Below, piece after piece: positions 52,308-60,442 of a stretch of 64,000 nt of DNA (the stretch's first letter is position 1; the number at the start of each line of letters is the position of its first letter). The translations under genes were made by a program, and so were the position numbers. Source of the stretch: Pseudomonas subflava (GTDB lineage: Bacteria; Pseudomonadota; Gammaproteobacteria; Pseudomonadales; Pseudomonadaceae); assembly GCF_023823685.1 (NCBI RefSeq), contig NZ_JAMXBF010000011.1, forward strand, positions 124,001 to 188,000, read 5' to 3'. The notes beneath the pieces are model-generated. The model saw only the letters and a program-made list of their open reading frames with translations. It did not search any database and was not told the origin of the DNA.

Positions 52308-52338
52308 GGGGCACGGCTGCTCGCCAGTCGCGTGCCCC
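52308..52338. terminator. hairpin between prfB and lysS
   Basis: GGGGCACG / CGTGCCCC arms (8 bp) with a 15-base loop lie just after prfB. A short T/C-rich tail follows. It may partly terminate or attenuate read-through into lysS; strength uncertain. Confidence 0.4.
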
Positions 52339-52386
52339 TCGGTTTCCCCATTGATTATTGATTAGACGCCAGGCAGACAGACGACC

Positions 52387-53889
52387 ATGAGCGACCAACA
52401 GCCCGACCAGCACGACCTGCAACAGGAAGAAAACAAGCTGATTGCCCAGCGCAAGGAAAAGCTTGCCGCCGTCCGCGAGCAGGGCAATGCCTTCCCCAAC
52501 GACTTCCGCCGCGACAGCCTGTGCGCCGACCTGCAGAAGCAGTACGCGGAGAAGACCAAGGAAGAGCTGGAAGCCGCTGCCATCCCGGTCAAGGTCGCCG
52601 GTCGCATCATGCTCAACCGTGGTGCCTTCATGGTGCTGCAGGACACCTCCGGCCGCCTGCAGGTCTACGTCAACCGCAAGACCCTGCCGGCCGAGCAGCT
52701 GGAAGCGGTCAAGCACTTCGACCTGGGCGACATCATCGCCGCCGAGGGCACCCTGGCCCGCTCCGGCAAGGGCGACCTGTACGTCGACATGCTCAACGTG
52801 CGCCTGCTGACCAAGTCGCTGCGTCCGCTGCCGGACAAGCACCACGGCCTCACCGACACCGAGCAGCGCTACCGCCAGCGTTACGTCGACCTGATCGTCA
52901 ACGAGGAGGTGCGCGACACCTTCCGCGTGCGCTCCCAGGTCATCGCGCACATCCGTCGTTTCCTCAACGAGCGCGGCTTCCTCGAAGTGGAAACCCCGAT
53001 GCTGCAGACCATCCCCGGTGGCGCCGCGGCCAAGCCCTTCGAGACCCACCACAACGCTCTGGACATGGCCATGTTCCTGCGTATCGCGCCGGAGCTGTAC
53101 CTCAAGCGCCTGGTGGTCGGTGGCTTCGAGAAGGTCTTCGAGATCAACCGCAACTTCCGTAACGAAGGCGTCTCGACCCGGCACAACCCCGAGTTCACCA
53201 TGCTCGAGTTCTACCAGGCCTACGCCGACTACGAAGACAACATGGACCTGACCGAGGAGCTGTTCCGCGAGCTGGCGCAGACCATTCTCGGCACCACCGA
53301 CGTGCCCTACGGCGACAAGGTGTTCCACTTTGGCGAGCCGTTCGTGCGCCTGTCGGTGTTCGACTCGATCCTCAAGTACAACCCGGACATCACCGCGGCC
53401 GACCTCAACGACGTGGAGAAGGCCCGCGCCATCGCCAAGAAGGCCGGCGCCAAGGTGCTCGGCCACGAGGGCCTGGGCAAGCTGCAGGTGATGATTTTCG
53501 AGGAGCTGGTCGAGCACAAGCTGGAGCAGCCGCACTTCATCACCCGTTACCCGTTCGAGGTCTCGCCGCTGGCCCGTCGCAGCGACGACGATCCGAGCGT
53601 CACCGATCGCTTCGAGCTGTTCATCGGCGGCCGCGAGATCGCCAACGCCTACTCCGAGCTGAACGATGCCGAAGACCAGGCCGCGCGCTTCCTGCAGCAG
53701 GTGGCCGAGAAGGACGCCGGAGACGACGAGGCCATGCACTACGACGCCGACTTCGTCCGCGCCCTGGAGTACGGCATGCCGCCGACCGCCGGCGAAGGCA
53801 TCGGCATCGACCGTCTGGTCATGCTGCTGACCAACTCGCCGTCCATCCGCGATGTGATCCTGTTCCCGCATATGCGTCCGCAGGCTTGA
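52387..53889 (+). CDS. lysS: lysyl-tRNA synthetase (class II)
   Basis: LysRS of 500 residues, complete. It charges tRNA-Lys with lysine. An N-terminal OB-fold anticodon domain (about 65-150) precedes the class II core with motif 2 ([20 protein letters not shown]) and motif 3 ([12 protein letters not shown]). It lies 93 bases after prfB, the common bacterial pairing. A terminator follows the stop. Confidence 0.98.
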   Translation: MSDQQPDQHDLQQEENKLIAQRKEKLAAVREQGNAFPNDFRRDSLCADLQKQYAEKTKEELEAAAIPVKVAGRIMLNRGAFMVLQDTSGRLQVYVNRKTLPAEQLEAVKHFDLGDIIAAEGTLARSGKGDLYVDMLNVRLLTKSLRPLPDKHHGLTDTEQRYRQRYVDLIVNEEVRDTFRVRSQVIAHIRRFLNERGFLEVETPMLQTIPGGAAAKPFETHHNALDMAMFLRIAPELYLKRLVVGGFEKVFEINRNFRNEGVSTRHNPEFTMLEFYQAYADYEDNMDLTEELFRELAQTILGTTDVPYGDKVFHFGEPFVRLSVFDSILKYNPDITAADLNDVEKARAIAKKAGAKVLGHEGLGKLQVMIFEELVEHKLEQPHFITRYPFEVSPLARRSDDDPSVTDRFELFIGGREIANAYSELNDAEDQAARFLQQVAEKDAGDDEAMHYDADFVRALEYGMPPTAGEGIGIDRLVMLLTNSPSIRDVILFPHMRPQA

Positions 53890-53954
53890 TCGCACGGGCC
53901 GGAGCGAGCAACGTCGGCTTTCGGGTGGCACTTGGCCAGCCTGCTGTTCGATAA

Positions 53955-53990
53955 CCAGGGGTCTGCCGTCGTGGCAGGCCCCTGTTTTTT
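53955..53990 (+). terminator. Rho-independent terminator of lysS
   Basis: CCAGGGGTCTGCC / GGCAGGCCCCTG stem with loop GTCGT, then six T residues. It ends the prfB-lysS transcript before the next TetR gene. Confidence 0.9.
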
Positions 53991-54016
53991 GTCTTCAGTA
54001 TGAGGAAGCTCCAGCC

Positions 54017-54730
54017 GTGAACCTCAGCTCCGCCGCGCAGTGCCCGGTCCGATTGGCCGGTGAGTTGGCCGAATCCGTGCAATACCGTGGCCGCAAGGCC
54101 AGTCGCCAGGGCAGCGAGCAGCGCCGCCTGAGCATTCTCGACGCCGCGCTGCGCATCACCGTTCGCGAGGGACTGCGCGGCGTGCGCCACCGCGCAGTGG
54201 CGGCGGAGGCCGGCGTGCCGCTGTCGGCCACCACCTATTACTTCGACGACATCCAGGACCTGATCGCCGACAGCTTCGCGCTGTTCGTCAAACGCAGCTC
54301 CGCCAGCCTGGCCACGCTCTGGGCTGGCGTCGACGAGGATTTCCGCCGCATCGCCGCGGCCATCGAGCAGGACCCGGGCGCGCGCCGCGAGCTGGCCACG
54401 CACTTCATCGACCTGGCCGTGGCCCATGTGCAGAGCAAGATGCGCGAGCACGACGACGAGTTGCTGGTGGAGCTGGCGTTCCGCCAGGAGGCGCTGACCA
54501 ACGCCGAGCTGCGCCCGCTGTTCCTTGCCCACCAGAGCCTGCGCCTGAGCTTCGCCGAGCGTGCCGTGCGGGCGATGGGCTCCAGCGCACCTTTCGAGGA
54601 TGCGCAGGTGTTGACTACGCTGGTTCTGCGGATGGAATATCACGCCATCGTCGATGGGGTGGACGACCTCGACCTGGAGGCCCAGCGCGCCGTGCTGCAG
54701 CGCTTCCTGGACCTGATCGTCGGCGCTTGA
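54017..54730 (+). CDS. TetR family transcriptional regulator
   Basis: Regulator of 237 residues. TetR helix-turn-helix at about 38-85 (LSILDAALRITVREGLRGVRHRAVAAEAGVPLSATTYYF). The C-terminal ligand domain is helical with a conserved MEYHAIVDG segment. In P. aeruginosa a TetR regulator also follows lysS. A GTG start was chosen. A lipoprotein gene follows 58 bases later. The target is unknown. Confidence 0.88.
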   Translation: MNLSSAAQCPVRLAGELAESVQYRGRKASRQGSEQRRLSILDAALRITVREGLRGVRHRAVAAEAGVPLSATTYYFDDIQDLIADSFALFVKRSSASLATLWAGVDEDFRRIAAAIEQDPGARRELATHFIDLAVAHVQSKMREHDDELLVELAFRQEALTNAELRPLFLAHQSLRLSFAERAVRAMGSSAPFEDAQVLTTLVLRMEYHAIVDGVDDLDLEAQRAVLQRFLDLIVGA

Positions 54731-54787
54731 TCCCAGCCCCGCCTCGGCGGGGCTTTTCGTTTGCGGCAGTCGTACAAGGAGTGCGTG

Positions 54788-55339
54788 ATGAAAGTCTGGC
54801 GCATGGCAATGCTCGTTCTCGGCAGCCTGTTGCTGAGCGGATGCCTGGTGACCTTCAAGGACCCCATCCCGGCCAACGAGGCGGCGCCGATGCCGCTGCT
54901 CGGCGACTGGGAACGAAAGGACGAATGGGGTGATCAGCAATACCTGTCCATCGCCCGGGCCGGTTCCAACGTGTACCGCGCCAAGGCCTGGGGCGAGAGC
55001 ACCGAGGACGGCGCGGCCGAGGAATACGGCTTCACCGTGGCTCACCACGGCCGTCGCTGGTACGTCTCCGCCGGCCTGCCCAAGCGCCTGGGAGCGAACT
55101 TCGCCATCGCCGGTTTCGAGCTGACCGGCGACAACGAGCTGGTGATCTACAACCTGGACGTCGAACGCATCCTTCAGGAAATGCAGGGCGGCGCCCTCCA
55201 GGGGCAGTCGCTGGAAACCCCCGAAGGCGACGCGGTGTTGATCACCAGCCCGCTGGACAAAGTGTTCGGCTATCTCGACGACCAGGCCAACGCCGACGTG
55301 TTCGTCGAAGTGGCGCGCTACCAGCGCAGCGCCGAATAA
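54788..55339 (+). CDS. hypothetical lipoprotein
   Basis: Lipoprotein of 183 residues. A signal peptide with lipobox (LLLSGC, Cys 20) precedes a beta-rich domain starting MPLLGDWERKDEWGDQQYLS. No enzyme motif or family recognised with confidence. The stop is 9 bases before the next start, so it is likely co-transcribed with the QEGLA-type peptidase. Confidence 0.8.
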   Translation: MKVWRMAMLVLGSLLLSGCLVTFKDPIPANEAAPMPLLGDWERKDEWGDQQYLSIARAGSNVYRAKAWGESTEDGAAEEYGFTVAHHGRRWYVSAGLPKRLGANFAIAGFELTGDNELVIYNLDVERILQEMQGGALQGQSLETPEGDAVLITSPLDKVFGYLDDQANADVFVEVARYQRSAE

Positions 55340-55347
55340 GGAGCCCC

Positions 55348-56637
55348 ATGAGCCGCCGCAACTCGCAGGTCGACTACCACGAAACGATCCGCGCCCTCTC
55401 CGGGCGCATCGTCGAGGCGCAGACGCCGATCCGCGTGCTCGACGCCATCAAGTGGGACGATGGCATCCGCCAGGGCTTCCTCAAGGCCAAGGGCCGCGAG
55501 ATGCCGGCGGTGGACCGCGCCTTCTACGAAGGCCGCCCGCTGGCGTTCGACCCGGTGGCGAAGAAGCTGGAGTTCCAGAACATCGAGCGCGACATCACCC
55601 GCAGCCTCGGCCAGTTCAACCCGGTCGGGCAGATCATGCGGCGCATGTGCAAGGAATACCGCATGGTGATCCGCATGCTCGAGGCGCGCGGCACCGCCGA
55701 CTTCGGCCTGATCTCCCAGGAGCTCTACGGCGCGGCCTCCGATGCCTTCCACGCCGGCGACCCGACCCTGGCCGACCTCGGCCTGATGCTTTCCGGATAC
55801 CTGAACAACATCGCCGCCCGTGGCGACCTGGAGGACGAGGCCAAGACCCTCACCGCCAAGGACGCTGTGGCCATCCTCCAGGAGCGCCTGGCCAAGGTGT
55901 TCGGCGACGACACGATCCGCGTGTTCGAGTCCGACGGCATCGTCGCCGACGCCGCGGCCGGCGCCGACTACATCAAGGTGCGCGCCGACGCCCTGTTCAA
56001 CGAGCGCGACGTGCGCGCGCTGGAGGTGCACGAAGGCCTGGTGCATGTCGGCACCACGCTCAACGGCCTCAGCCAGCCGGTGTGCACCTTCCTGGCCAAG
56101 GGGCCGCCCTCGTCGACGGTGACCCAGGAAGGCCTGGCCATCCTCATGGAAGTGATCGCCTTCGCCTCCTACCCCACGCGCCTGCGCAAGCTGACCAACC
56201 GCACCCGCGCCATCCACATGGCCGAGGAGGGCGCCGACTTCCTGCAGGTGTTCGAGTTCTATCGGGAACAGGGCTACGGCATGGAGGAGAGCTACGGCAA
56301 CGCCAGCCGGGTGTTCCGCGGCTCCACCCCGGACGGCCTGCCGTTCACCAAGGACCTGTCCTACCTCAAGGGCTTCATCCTGATCTACAACTACATCCAG
56401 CTCGCCGTGCGCAAGGGCAAGCTGGAGCAGATCCCGCTGCTGTTCTGCGGCAAGACCACCCTGGAAGACATGCGCACCCTGCGCCAGCTGGTGGACGAGG
56501 GGCTGGTGGCGCCGCCCAAGTACCTGCCGCCGCAGTTCCGCGACCTCAACGCACTGGCGACCTGGATGTGCTTCTCCAACTTCCTCAACCACCTCAGCCT
56601 GGACAGGATCGAAGCCGACTACGCCAACATCCTCTAA
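55348..56637 (+). CDS. flavohemoglobin expression-modulating QEGLA motif protein (DUF1704 metallopeptidase)
   Basis: Protein of 429 residues of the DUF1704/MATCAP-like family. The zinc motif HEGLVHV (HExxxH, about residues 230-236) and the glutamate of the family QEGLA signature (TVTQEGLAILMEV, about 256-268) are both present, so an active metallopeptidase is likely. The family name derives from the QEGLA motif. The substrate in bacteria is unknown. It follows the lipoprotein gene with 8 bases between. Confidence 0.88.
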   Translation: MSRRNSQVDYHETIRALSGRIVEAQTPIRVLDAIKWDDGIRQGFLKAKGREMPAVDRAFYEGRPLAFDPVAKKLEFQNIERDITRSLGQFNPVGQIMRRMCKEYRMVIRMLEARGTADFGLISQELYGAASDAFHAGDPTLADLGLMLSGYLNNIAARGDLEDEAKTLTAKDAVAILQERLAKVFGDDTIRVFESDGIVADAAAGADYIKVRADALFNERDVRALEVHEGLVHVGTTLNGLSQPVCTFLAKGPPSSTVTQEGLAILMEVIAFASYPTRLRKLTNRTRAIHMAEEGADFLQVFEFYREQGYGMEESYGNASRVFRGSTPDGLPFTKDLSYLKGFILIYNYIQLAVRKGKLEQIPLLFCGKTTLEDMRTLRQLVDEGLVAPPKYLPPQFRDLNALATWMCFSNFLNHLSLDRIEADYANIL

Positions 56638-56647
56638 GTGCGAGCGG

Positions 56648-56698
56648 TAGCCCGGATGCAATCCGGGTCGGCCGCCGTCCCGGATTGCATCCGGGCTA
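56648..56698. repeat. REP-type perfect 20-base inverted repeat
   Basis: Arms TAGCCCGGATGCAATCCGGG (56648-56667) and its exact reverse complement (56679-56698), with an 11-base spacer. Typical of Pseudomonas intergenic palindromes. It lies between the QEGLA protein and the AIM24-type gene and could act as a hairpin terminator without T-tract. Confidence 0.9.
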
Positions 56699-56716
56699 CC
56701 GATCAAGGACCTCGCC

Positions 56717-57463
56717 ATGCCCAGCCACAAACTCGACTACGAAATCCTAGGCGCCTCGGCGCAGAGCGTCGAAATCATCCTCGACCCGGGCGAGACGGTG
56801 ATCGCCGAGGCCGGGGTGATGAACTACATGACCGAAGGCATCCGCTTCGAGACGCGCATGGGCGACGGCTCGGCCAGCGGCATGCTGGGCAAGCTGTGGG
56901 GCGCCGGCAAGCGCCTGCTCACCGGCGAGTCATTGTTCATGACCCACTTCAGCAACCAGGGCAACGGCCGGCACCGGGTCGGTTTCGCCGCGCCCTATCC
57001 GGGCACCGTAGTGCCCGTCGATCTGGCCCAGGTCGGCGGCAAGCTGATCTGCCAGAAGGACGCCTTCCTCTGTGCGGCCTACGGCACGGAAATCGGCATC
57101 AGCTTCAACAAGCGCATCGGCGCGGGTTTCTTCGGTGGCGAGGGGTTCATTCTGCAGAGGCTCGAGGGCGACGGCCTGGCCTTCGTGCACGCCGGCGGCA
57201 CGGTGATCCGCAAGGAGCTGAACAACGAGACCCTGCGTCTGGATACCGGTTGCCTGGTGGCCTTCACCTCCGGCATCGACTATGACATCGGTCTGGCCGG
57301 CGGCCTGCGCAGCATGCTGTTCGGCGGCGAGGGCATCCTGCTGGCCACGCTCAAGGGCACCGGCACCGTCTGGGTGCAGAGCCTGCCGTTCTCGCGCCTG
57401 GCCGAGCGCGTCTACGACGCGACCTTCCGTGCCCGCGAGGAAGTGCGTGCCGGCGGCAAGTAG
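56717..57463 (+). CDS. AIM24 / TIGR00266 family protein
   Basis: Protein of 248 residues of the TIGR00266/AIM24 family, which has a beta-rich trimeric fold. N-terminal [20 protein letters not shown], internal [16 protein letters not shown] region and the [20 protein letters not shown] segment match. The function of the bacterial family is unknown. It starts 18 bases after a REP repeat. Confidence 0.88.
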   Translation: MPSHKLDYEILGASAQSVEIILDPGETVIAEAGVMNYMTEGIRFETRMGDGSASGMLGKLWGAGKRLLTGESLFMTHFSNQGNGRHRVGFAAPYPGTVVPVDLAQVGGKLICQKDAFLCAAYGTEIGISFNKRIGAGFFGGEGFILQRLEGDGLAFVHAGGTVIRKELNNETLRLDTGCLVAFTSGIDYDIGLAGGLRSMLFGGEGILLATLKGTGTVWVQSLPFSRLAERVYDATFRAREEVRAGGK

Positions 57464-57605
57464 CACGCCTGCGCGTGAGCGTTGCGCCGGCCCCGTGATG
57501 AGTTCCGGCGTGAACACCTTCCGCAACACCCATGCGACATCCCGGTCGCGCGAGGCGGCCGGGCAGCGGGTAAACTCTGCGCCTTCCGCCTAACGAGCCT
57601 TTCCC

Positions 57606-57932
57606 ATGAGCGAAGAACGCAACGCCATTCCCCTCATCCTCACCGGCATCGCCAGCGTCATCGGCACGGTGGTCGTGCTCTGGTACTACGGCTACTTGCA
57701 TTTCGCCAAGGAAGAAGACGCGCTGCTGCTGGCCGACTTCACCATGCTCAAGACCGTGCCCGGCGAGGACTATCGCCTCTCGCTGAAGCCGGCCAACCAG
57801 ACCGCCCAGTGCATCGACGGCGTGCTGGTGCTGTTCGACACCCAGCAGAAGGGCCTGACCGGCGTGCTGGTGGATAGCAAGAAGCAGGCCGTGCGCTGCA
57901 TGGGGCAGGAGACTCCGCAAGAGCTGCAATAA
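57606..57932 (+). CDS. hypothetical single-pass membrane protein
   Basis: Protein of 108 residues. One hydrophobic segment (about 10-28; ILTGIASVIGTVVVLWYYG) near the N-terminus anchors it, and the rest is predicted extracytoplasmic or cytoplasmic with two cysteines (Cys 69 and Cys 98). No family recognised. It has its own ATG with an ordinary leader. A tiny CxxC open frame follows at 57953-58024. Confidence 0.7.
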   Translation: MSEERNAIPLILTGIASVIGTVVVLWYYGYLHFAKEEDALLLADFTMLKTVPGEDYRLSLKPANQTAQCIDGVLVLFDTQQKGLTGVLVDSKKQAVRCMGQETPQELQ

Positions 57933-57952
57933 AGGACCGACGCACCGCCGCG

Positions 57953-58024
57953 ATGGCGGCTGGATTGCGCTGTCCCATCTGCAACGCGCGCCGCATCGAG
58001 CGGCGCGAACCGTTGCAGGAGTAA
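57953..58024 (+). other. 23-codon CPIC mini-ORF
   Basis: An ATG frame of 23 codons that encodes a CPIC pair (residues 7-10) and an Arg-rich tail, ending in TAA 3 bases before the next start. No good ribosome site at its start (AAAGGA is 16 bases away). It could be a small zinc-finger-like peptide, a leader or chance. Confidence 0.2.
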
Positions 58025-58027
58025 CAG

Positions 58028-58528
58028 ATGCGGATCGAAGTGGTTCAGGGCGACATCACCGGCCTGGCAGTGGACGCCATCGTCAACGCCGCCAACGCGT
58101 CGCTGCTCGGCGGTGGCGGAGTGGACGGGGCGATTCACCGCGCCGCCGGTCCCGAGCTGCTGGTGCATTGTCGCGGTCTCGGTGGCTGCCCGACCGGCGA
58201 GGCGCGCCTCACTCCCGGCTTCCGCCTGCCGGCCCGGTACGTCATACACACCGTCGGCCCGGTATGGCGGGGCGGAGATCAGGGCGAGCCGGAATTGCTC
58301 GCCGCGTGCTACCGCAACAGCCTGGCGCTGGCCGAGTCGGCCGAATGCGCCAGCATCGCCTTTCCCGCCATCAGCTGTGGCGTCTACGGATACCCCCTCG
58401 ATACCGCCGCGCAGATCGCGGTCTCCGAGCTGTCGCGCCCACGGGCGGGTGGCAGCCTGCGCCGCGCGCTGCTGGTGGCGTTCTCCGCGGACATGGCCGA
58501 GCGCTATCGGCACTGGTTGCAGGCATGA
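58028..58528 (+). CDS. ymdB: macro-domain O-acetyl-ADP-ribose deacetylase (YmdB-like)
   Basis: Macro-domain protein of 166 residues that binds ADP-ribose and removes acetyl from O-acetyl-ADP-ribose in its family. Motifs: [22 protein letters not shown] (about 18-39), then HTVGPVW and SCGVYGYP. These are the key residues of the YmdB subgroup. A bidirectional terminator follows. In P. aeruginosa a similar gene lies near lptF. Confidence 0.92.
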   Translation: MRIEVVQGDITGLAVDAIVNAANASLLGGGGVDGAIHRAAGPELLVHCRGLGGCPTGEARLTPGFRLPARYVIHTVGPVWRGGDQGEPELLAACYRNSLALAESAECASIAFPAISCGVYGYPLDTAAQIAVSELSRPRAGGSLRRALLVAFSADMAERYRHWLQA

Positions 58529-58554
58529 AAAAGCCCCGCTTAGCGGGGCTTTTT
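58527..58554. terminator. bidirectional terminator between the macro-domain gene and the OmpA lipoprotein gene
   Basis: AAAAAGCCCCGC / GCGGGGCTTTTT with a TTA loop; a T-run on both sides. It serves the convergent macro-domain and OmpA-type genes. Confidence 0.92.
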
Positions 58555-58567
58555 CGGTGCCGCCGAT

Positions 58568-59356
58568 TTACATCGCCGGTGCCAGCACCCGCGGGGCCAC
58601 GGGGGCCGAGCTATGGGAGATGGTCACTTCGACGCGACGGTTGAGCGTGCGCGAACTGGCCGTGTCGTTGCTCGCCACCGGGTAGTCCTGGCCGAAACCA
58701 TGGGCGGTGATGCGGCGCGGGTCGACGCCACGGGCCACCAGGGCGCTGCGCACCGAGTCGGCGCGGGCCTGGGACAGGCGCAGGTTGTAGTCGCGGCTGC
58801 CGGTGCTGTCGGTGAATCCTTCCACCACGACCTGGCGATCCTTGTTCTGCAGCAGGTAGTCGGCCAGCTGCTGGACGTTCTGCATGCCCGAGGCGGTCAG
58901 CTCGGAACGGTCCACCTCGAACAGCACGTCACCCAGGGTCACCACCGAGCCACGCTCGGTCTCCTGGGCCTGCAGGTGCTGCAGCAGAGTGTCCAGCTGC
59001 TGATTGCGTGCGGCCAGCTGAGCCTGGGTGCGCTGAGCCGGGGCCGCTTCGAGCGCCTCTTCGGCGTTCTTCTGCAGGATGGTTTCCTTGGCCACGTCGA
59101 TGCGGCGGTTGGCCAGGTAGGCCAGATGGTCGACCTCGACACTGCCATGTCCTGCGTCATAGGCATGGTTGGCACGGTTGAGCATGTCGCCCGCTTCCTT
59201 GGTTTCCACACCGGCCAGGGTCTGGGCCTGTGGATTGGCCTGCAACTCGGCGTAGCCGGCGCGGGCCTGTTCTAGGTTCGGGTTTGGGTCATGGGCGCAA
59301 CCGGCCAGTACCAGCGCCAGGGCGGAGAGGGAGAATAAGTGGGTCATGCGATTCAT
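58568..59356 (-). CDS. lptF: OmpA family lipoprotein with DUF4398 domain (LptF-like)
   Basis: Lipoprotein of 262 residues. A signal peptide with lipobox (LVLAGC, Cys 19) precedes a DUF4398-like helical segment (about 25-120), then a C-terminal OmpA peptidoglycan-binding domain (about 140-250; VVVEGFTDSTGSRDYNLRLSQARADSVRSAL). In P. aeruginosa the homologous lptF is beside another DUF4398 lipoprotein gene, exactly as here. The ATG at 59356 has a GAGGAG site. LptF is a stress-associated outer-membrane protein. Confidence 0.88.
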   Translation of the reverse strand: MNRMTHLFSLSALALVLAGCAHDPNPNLEQARAGYAELQANPQAQTLAGVETKEAGDMLNRANHAYDAGHGSVEVDHLAYLANRRIDVAKETILQKNAEEALEAAPAQRTQAQLAARNQQLDTLLQHLQAQETERGSVVTLGDVLFEVDRSELTASGMQNVQQLADYLLQNKDRQVVVEGFTDSTGSRDYNLRLSQARADSVRSALVARGVDPRRITAHGFGQDYPVASNDTASSRTLNRRVEVTISHSSAPVAPRVLAPAM

Positions 59357-59372
59357 GCGTCGCTCCTCCATG

Positions 59373-59747
59373 TCACTGCACGATGATCGGGGTGCGCGAG
59401 CCTTCCTCGCGGATCTGCTGCACGCCCTGCTGGGCGTCATCTAGGCTGCGCTGAGCCTTGCCGGCCAAGGCGCGGCGCTCGGCTACCCGGGCGTCGGCTT
59501 CTGCCTGCTCGATCAGGCGGCGGGCCTGTTCGTATTGATGGTCCTGCATCAGCACCTGGGCCTGGCTCATCTTGTCCTTCGCCGTCTTCATGTCGGCCGG
59601 CGCGAACTCGGGGCCGCCGGCCGCCTCGGCGCTCTTGATGACCGCGCTGGCGGAGGCCAACTGCTCGGTGGGCGGGTTGCCGGCGCAGCCGGCGAGCGCC
59701 AGGCTGCCGCCGAGTGTGAGGGTCAGTAGCAGTGTTCTCGTCTTCAT
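59373..59747 (-). CDS. DUF4398 lipoprotein
   Basis: Lipoprotein of 124 residues. A signal peptide with lipobox (LALAGC, Cys 21) precedes a helical DUF4398 domain rich in Ala/Gln/Arg (EQARRLIEQAEADARVAERRALAGKAQ). It is directly upstream of the lptF-type gene with 16 bases between, so both are co-transcribed. It is likely a partner in cell-envelope organisation. Confidence 0.87.
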   Translation of the reverse strand: MKTRTLLLTLTLGGSLALAGCAGNPPTEQLASASAVIKSAEAAGGPEFAPADMKTAKDKMSQAQVLMQDHQYEQARRLIEQAEADARVAERRALAGKAQRSLDDAQQGVQQIREEGSRTPIIVQ

Positions 59748-59885
59748 GGGGATTGGGCTCCATGCAAATCCATCGGAACAAGTTGTCCGCCGAATGTCCG
59801 TCGGTAGGCGAAAATCGCCACAGGTCATGCCGGCCTAGAGGTGGGACTGCCGCTTCGAAAAGAATGTTCAGGATTTTTCCCGGGC

Positions 59886-59910
59886 ATGAAAAAGGCCCCT
59901 GCGGGGCCTT
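59886..59910 (-). terminator. terminator after the 114-residue protein gene
   Basis: AAGGCCCC / GGGGCCTT stem with a short GCA loop; the minus-strand T-run matches the AAAAA at 59886-59890. It ends the gene at 59928-60272. Confidence 0.8.
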
Positions 59911-59927
59911 GGCTGCGGCGGGCGTGA

Positions 59928-60272
59928 TCAGTGCTGGGTCTTGTCCAGCGGCTCGCTCATCTGCTGCAGATACTTGCGTGACAGGGCGAGGAAGCGCGGC
60001 GTGGGGCCGATGTCCTCGTACAGCGGGTCGCCCTGTTCGTCGGTGGCCACGACCTTGTTGCCCTTGATGTAGGGCAGGCTGGCCTCCAGCTCTTCCAGCG
60101 CGGCGCCGATCAGTTCTCCGAGCATTTCCTCGGTACCGCGCCTGGGGTACATCTCGCACAGCGCCGCCAGGCGCGCCGCGGACTCCAGGTCCAGGTGGAT
60201 GTGGTACTGGCTCGGGGTCAGTCGGCCTCTGGAGTTCTGTTCCCAGTGGCGGACGAGTTCGCGAATCTTCAT
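59928..60272 (-). CDS. conserved hypothetical protein (Pseudomonas-specific, 114 residues)
   Basis: Protein of 114 residues without signal peptide. Helical N-terminal half (MKIRELVRHWEQNSRGRLTPSQYHI) and an acidic linker, then a C-terminal ALSRKYLQQMSE stretch. Similar small proteins are annotated in Pseudomonas under inconsistent names (for example pilin-related), which I would not trust. It has a terminator of its own. The function is unknown. Confidence 0.7.
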   Translation of the reverse strand: MKIRELVRHWEQNSRGRLTPSQYHIHLDLESAARLAALCEMYPRRGTEEMLGELIGAALEELEASLPYIKGNKVVATDEQGDPLYEDIGPTPRFLALSRKYLQQMSEPLDKTQH

Positions 60273-60442
60273 AGACACCTCGGTTACCCATCGTGGCGGG
60301 CGGCGCGGTCCGGTTGGGCCGGCCAGCACCCGCAGAGTTGAGACTAGCTTGCCGGTTCGGCGACTGCGGCCGTTCGTCGCCTGCTTGTAAGAACGGGTCG
60401 CGCTGTGCAATCTGAGGCTTCCCTGACGGCGGAGAGACGGAC

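Noticed and set aside
51226..53931. A 901-codon open frame on the minus strand across prfB and lysS
   Set aside because: It is antisense to two essential genes; its Val/Gly/Leu-rich composition is the usual GC-rich mirror of real coding sequence.
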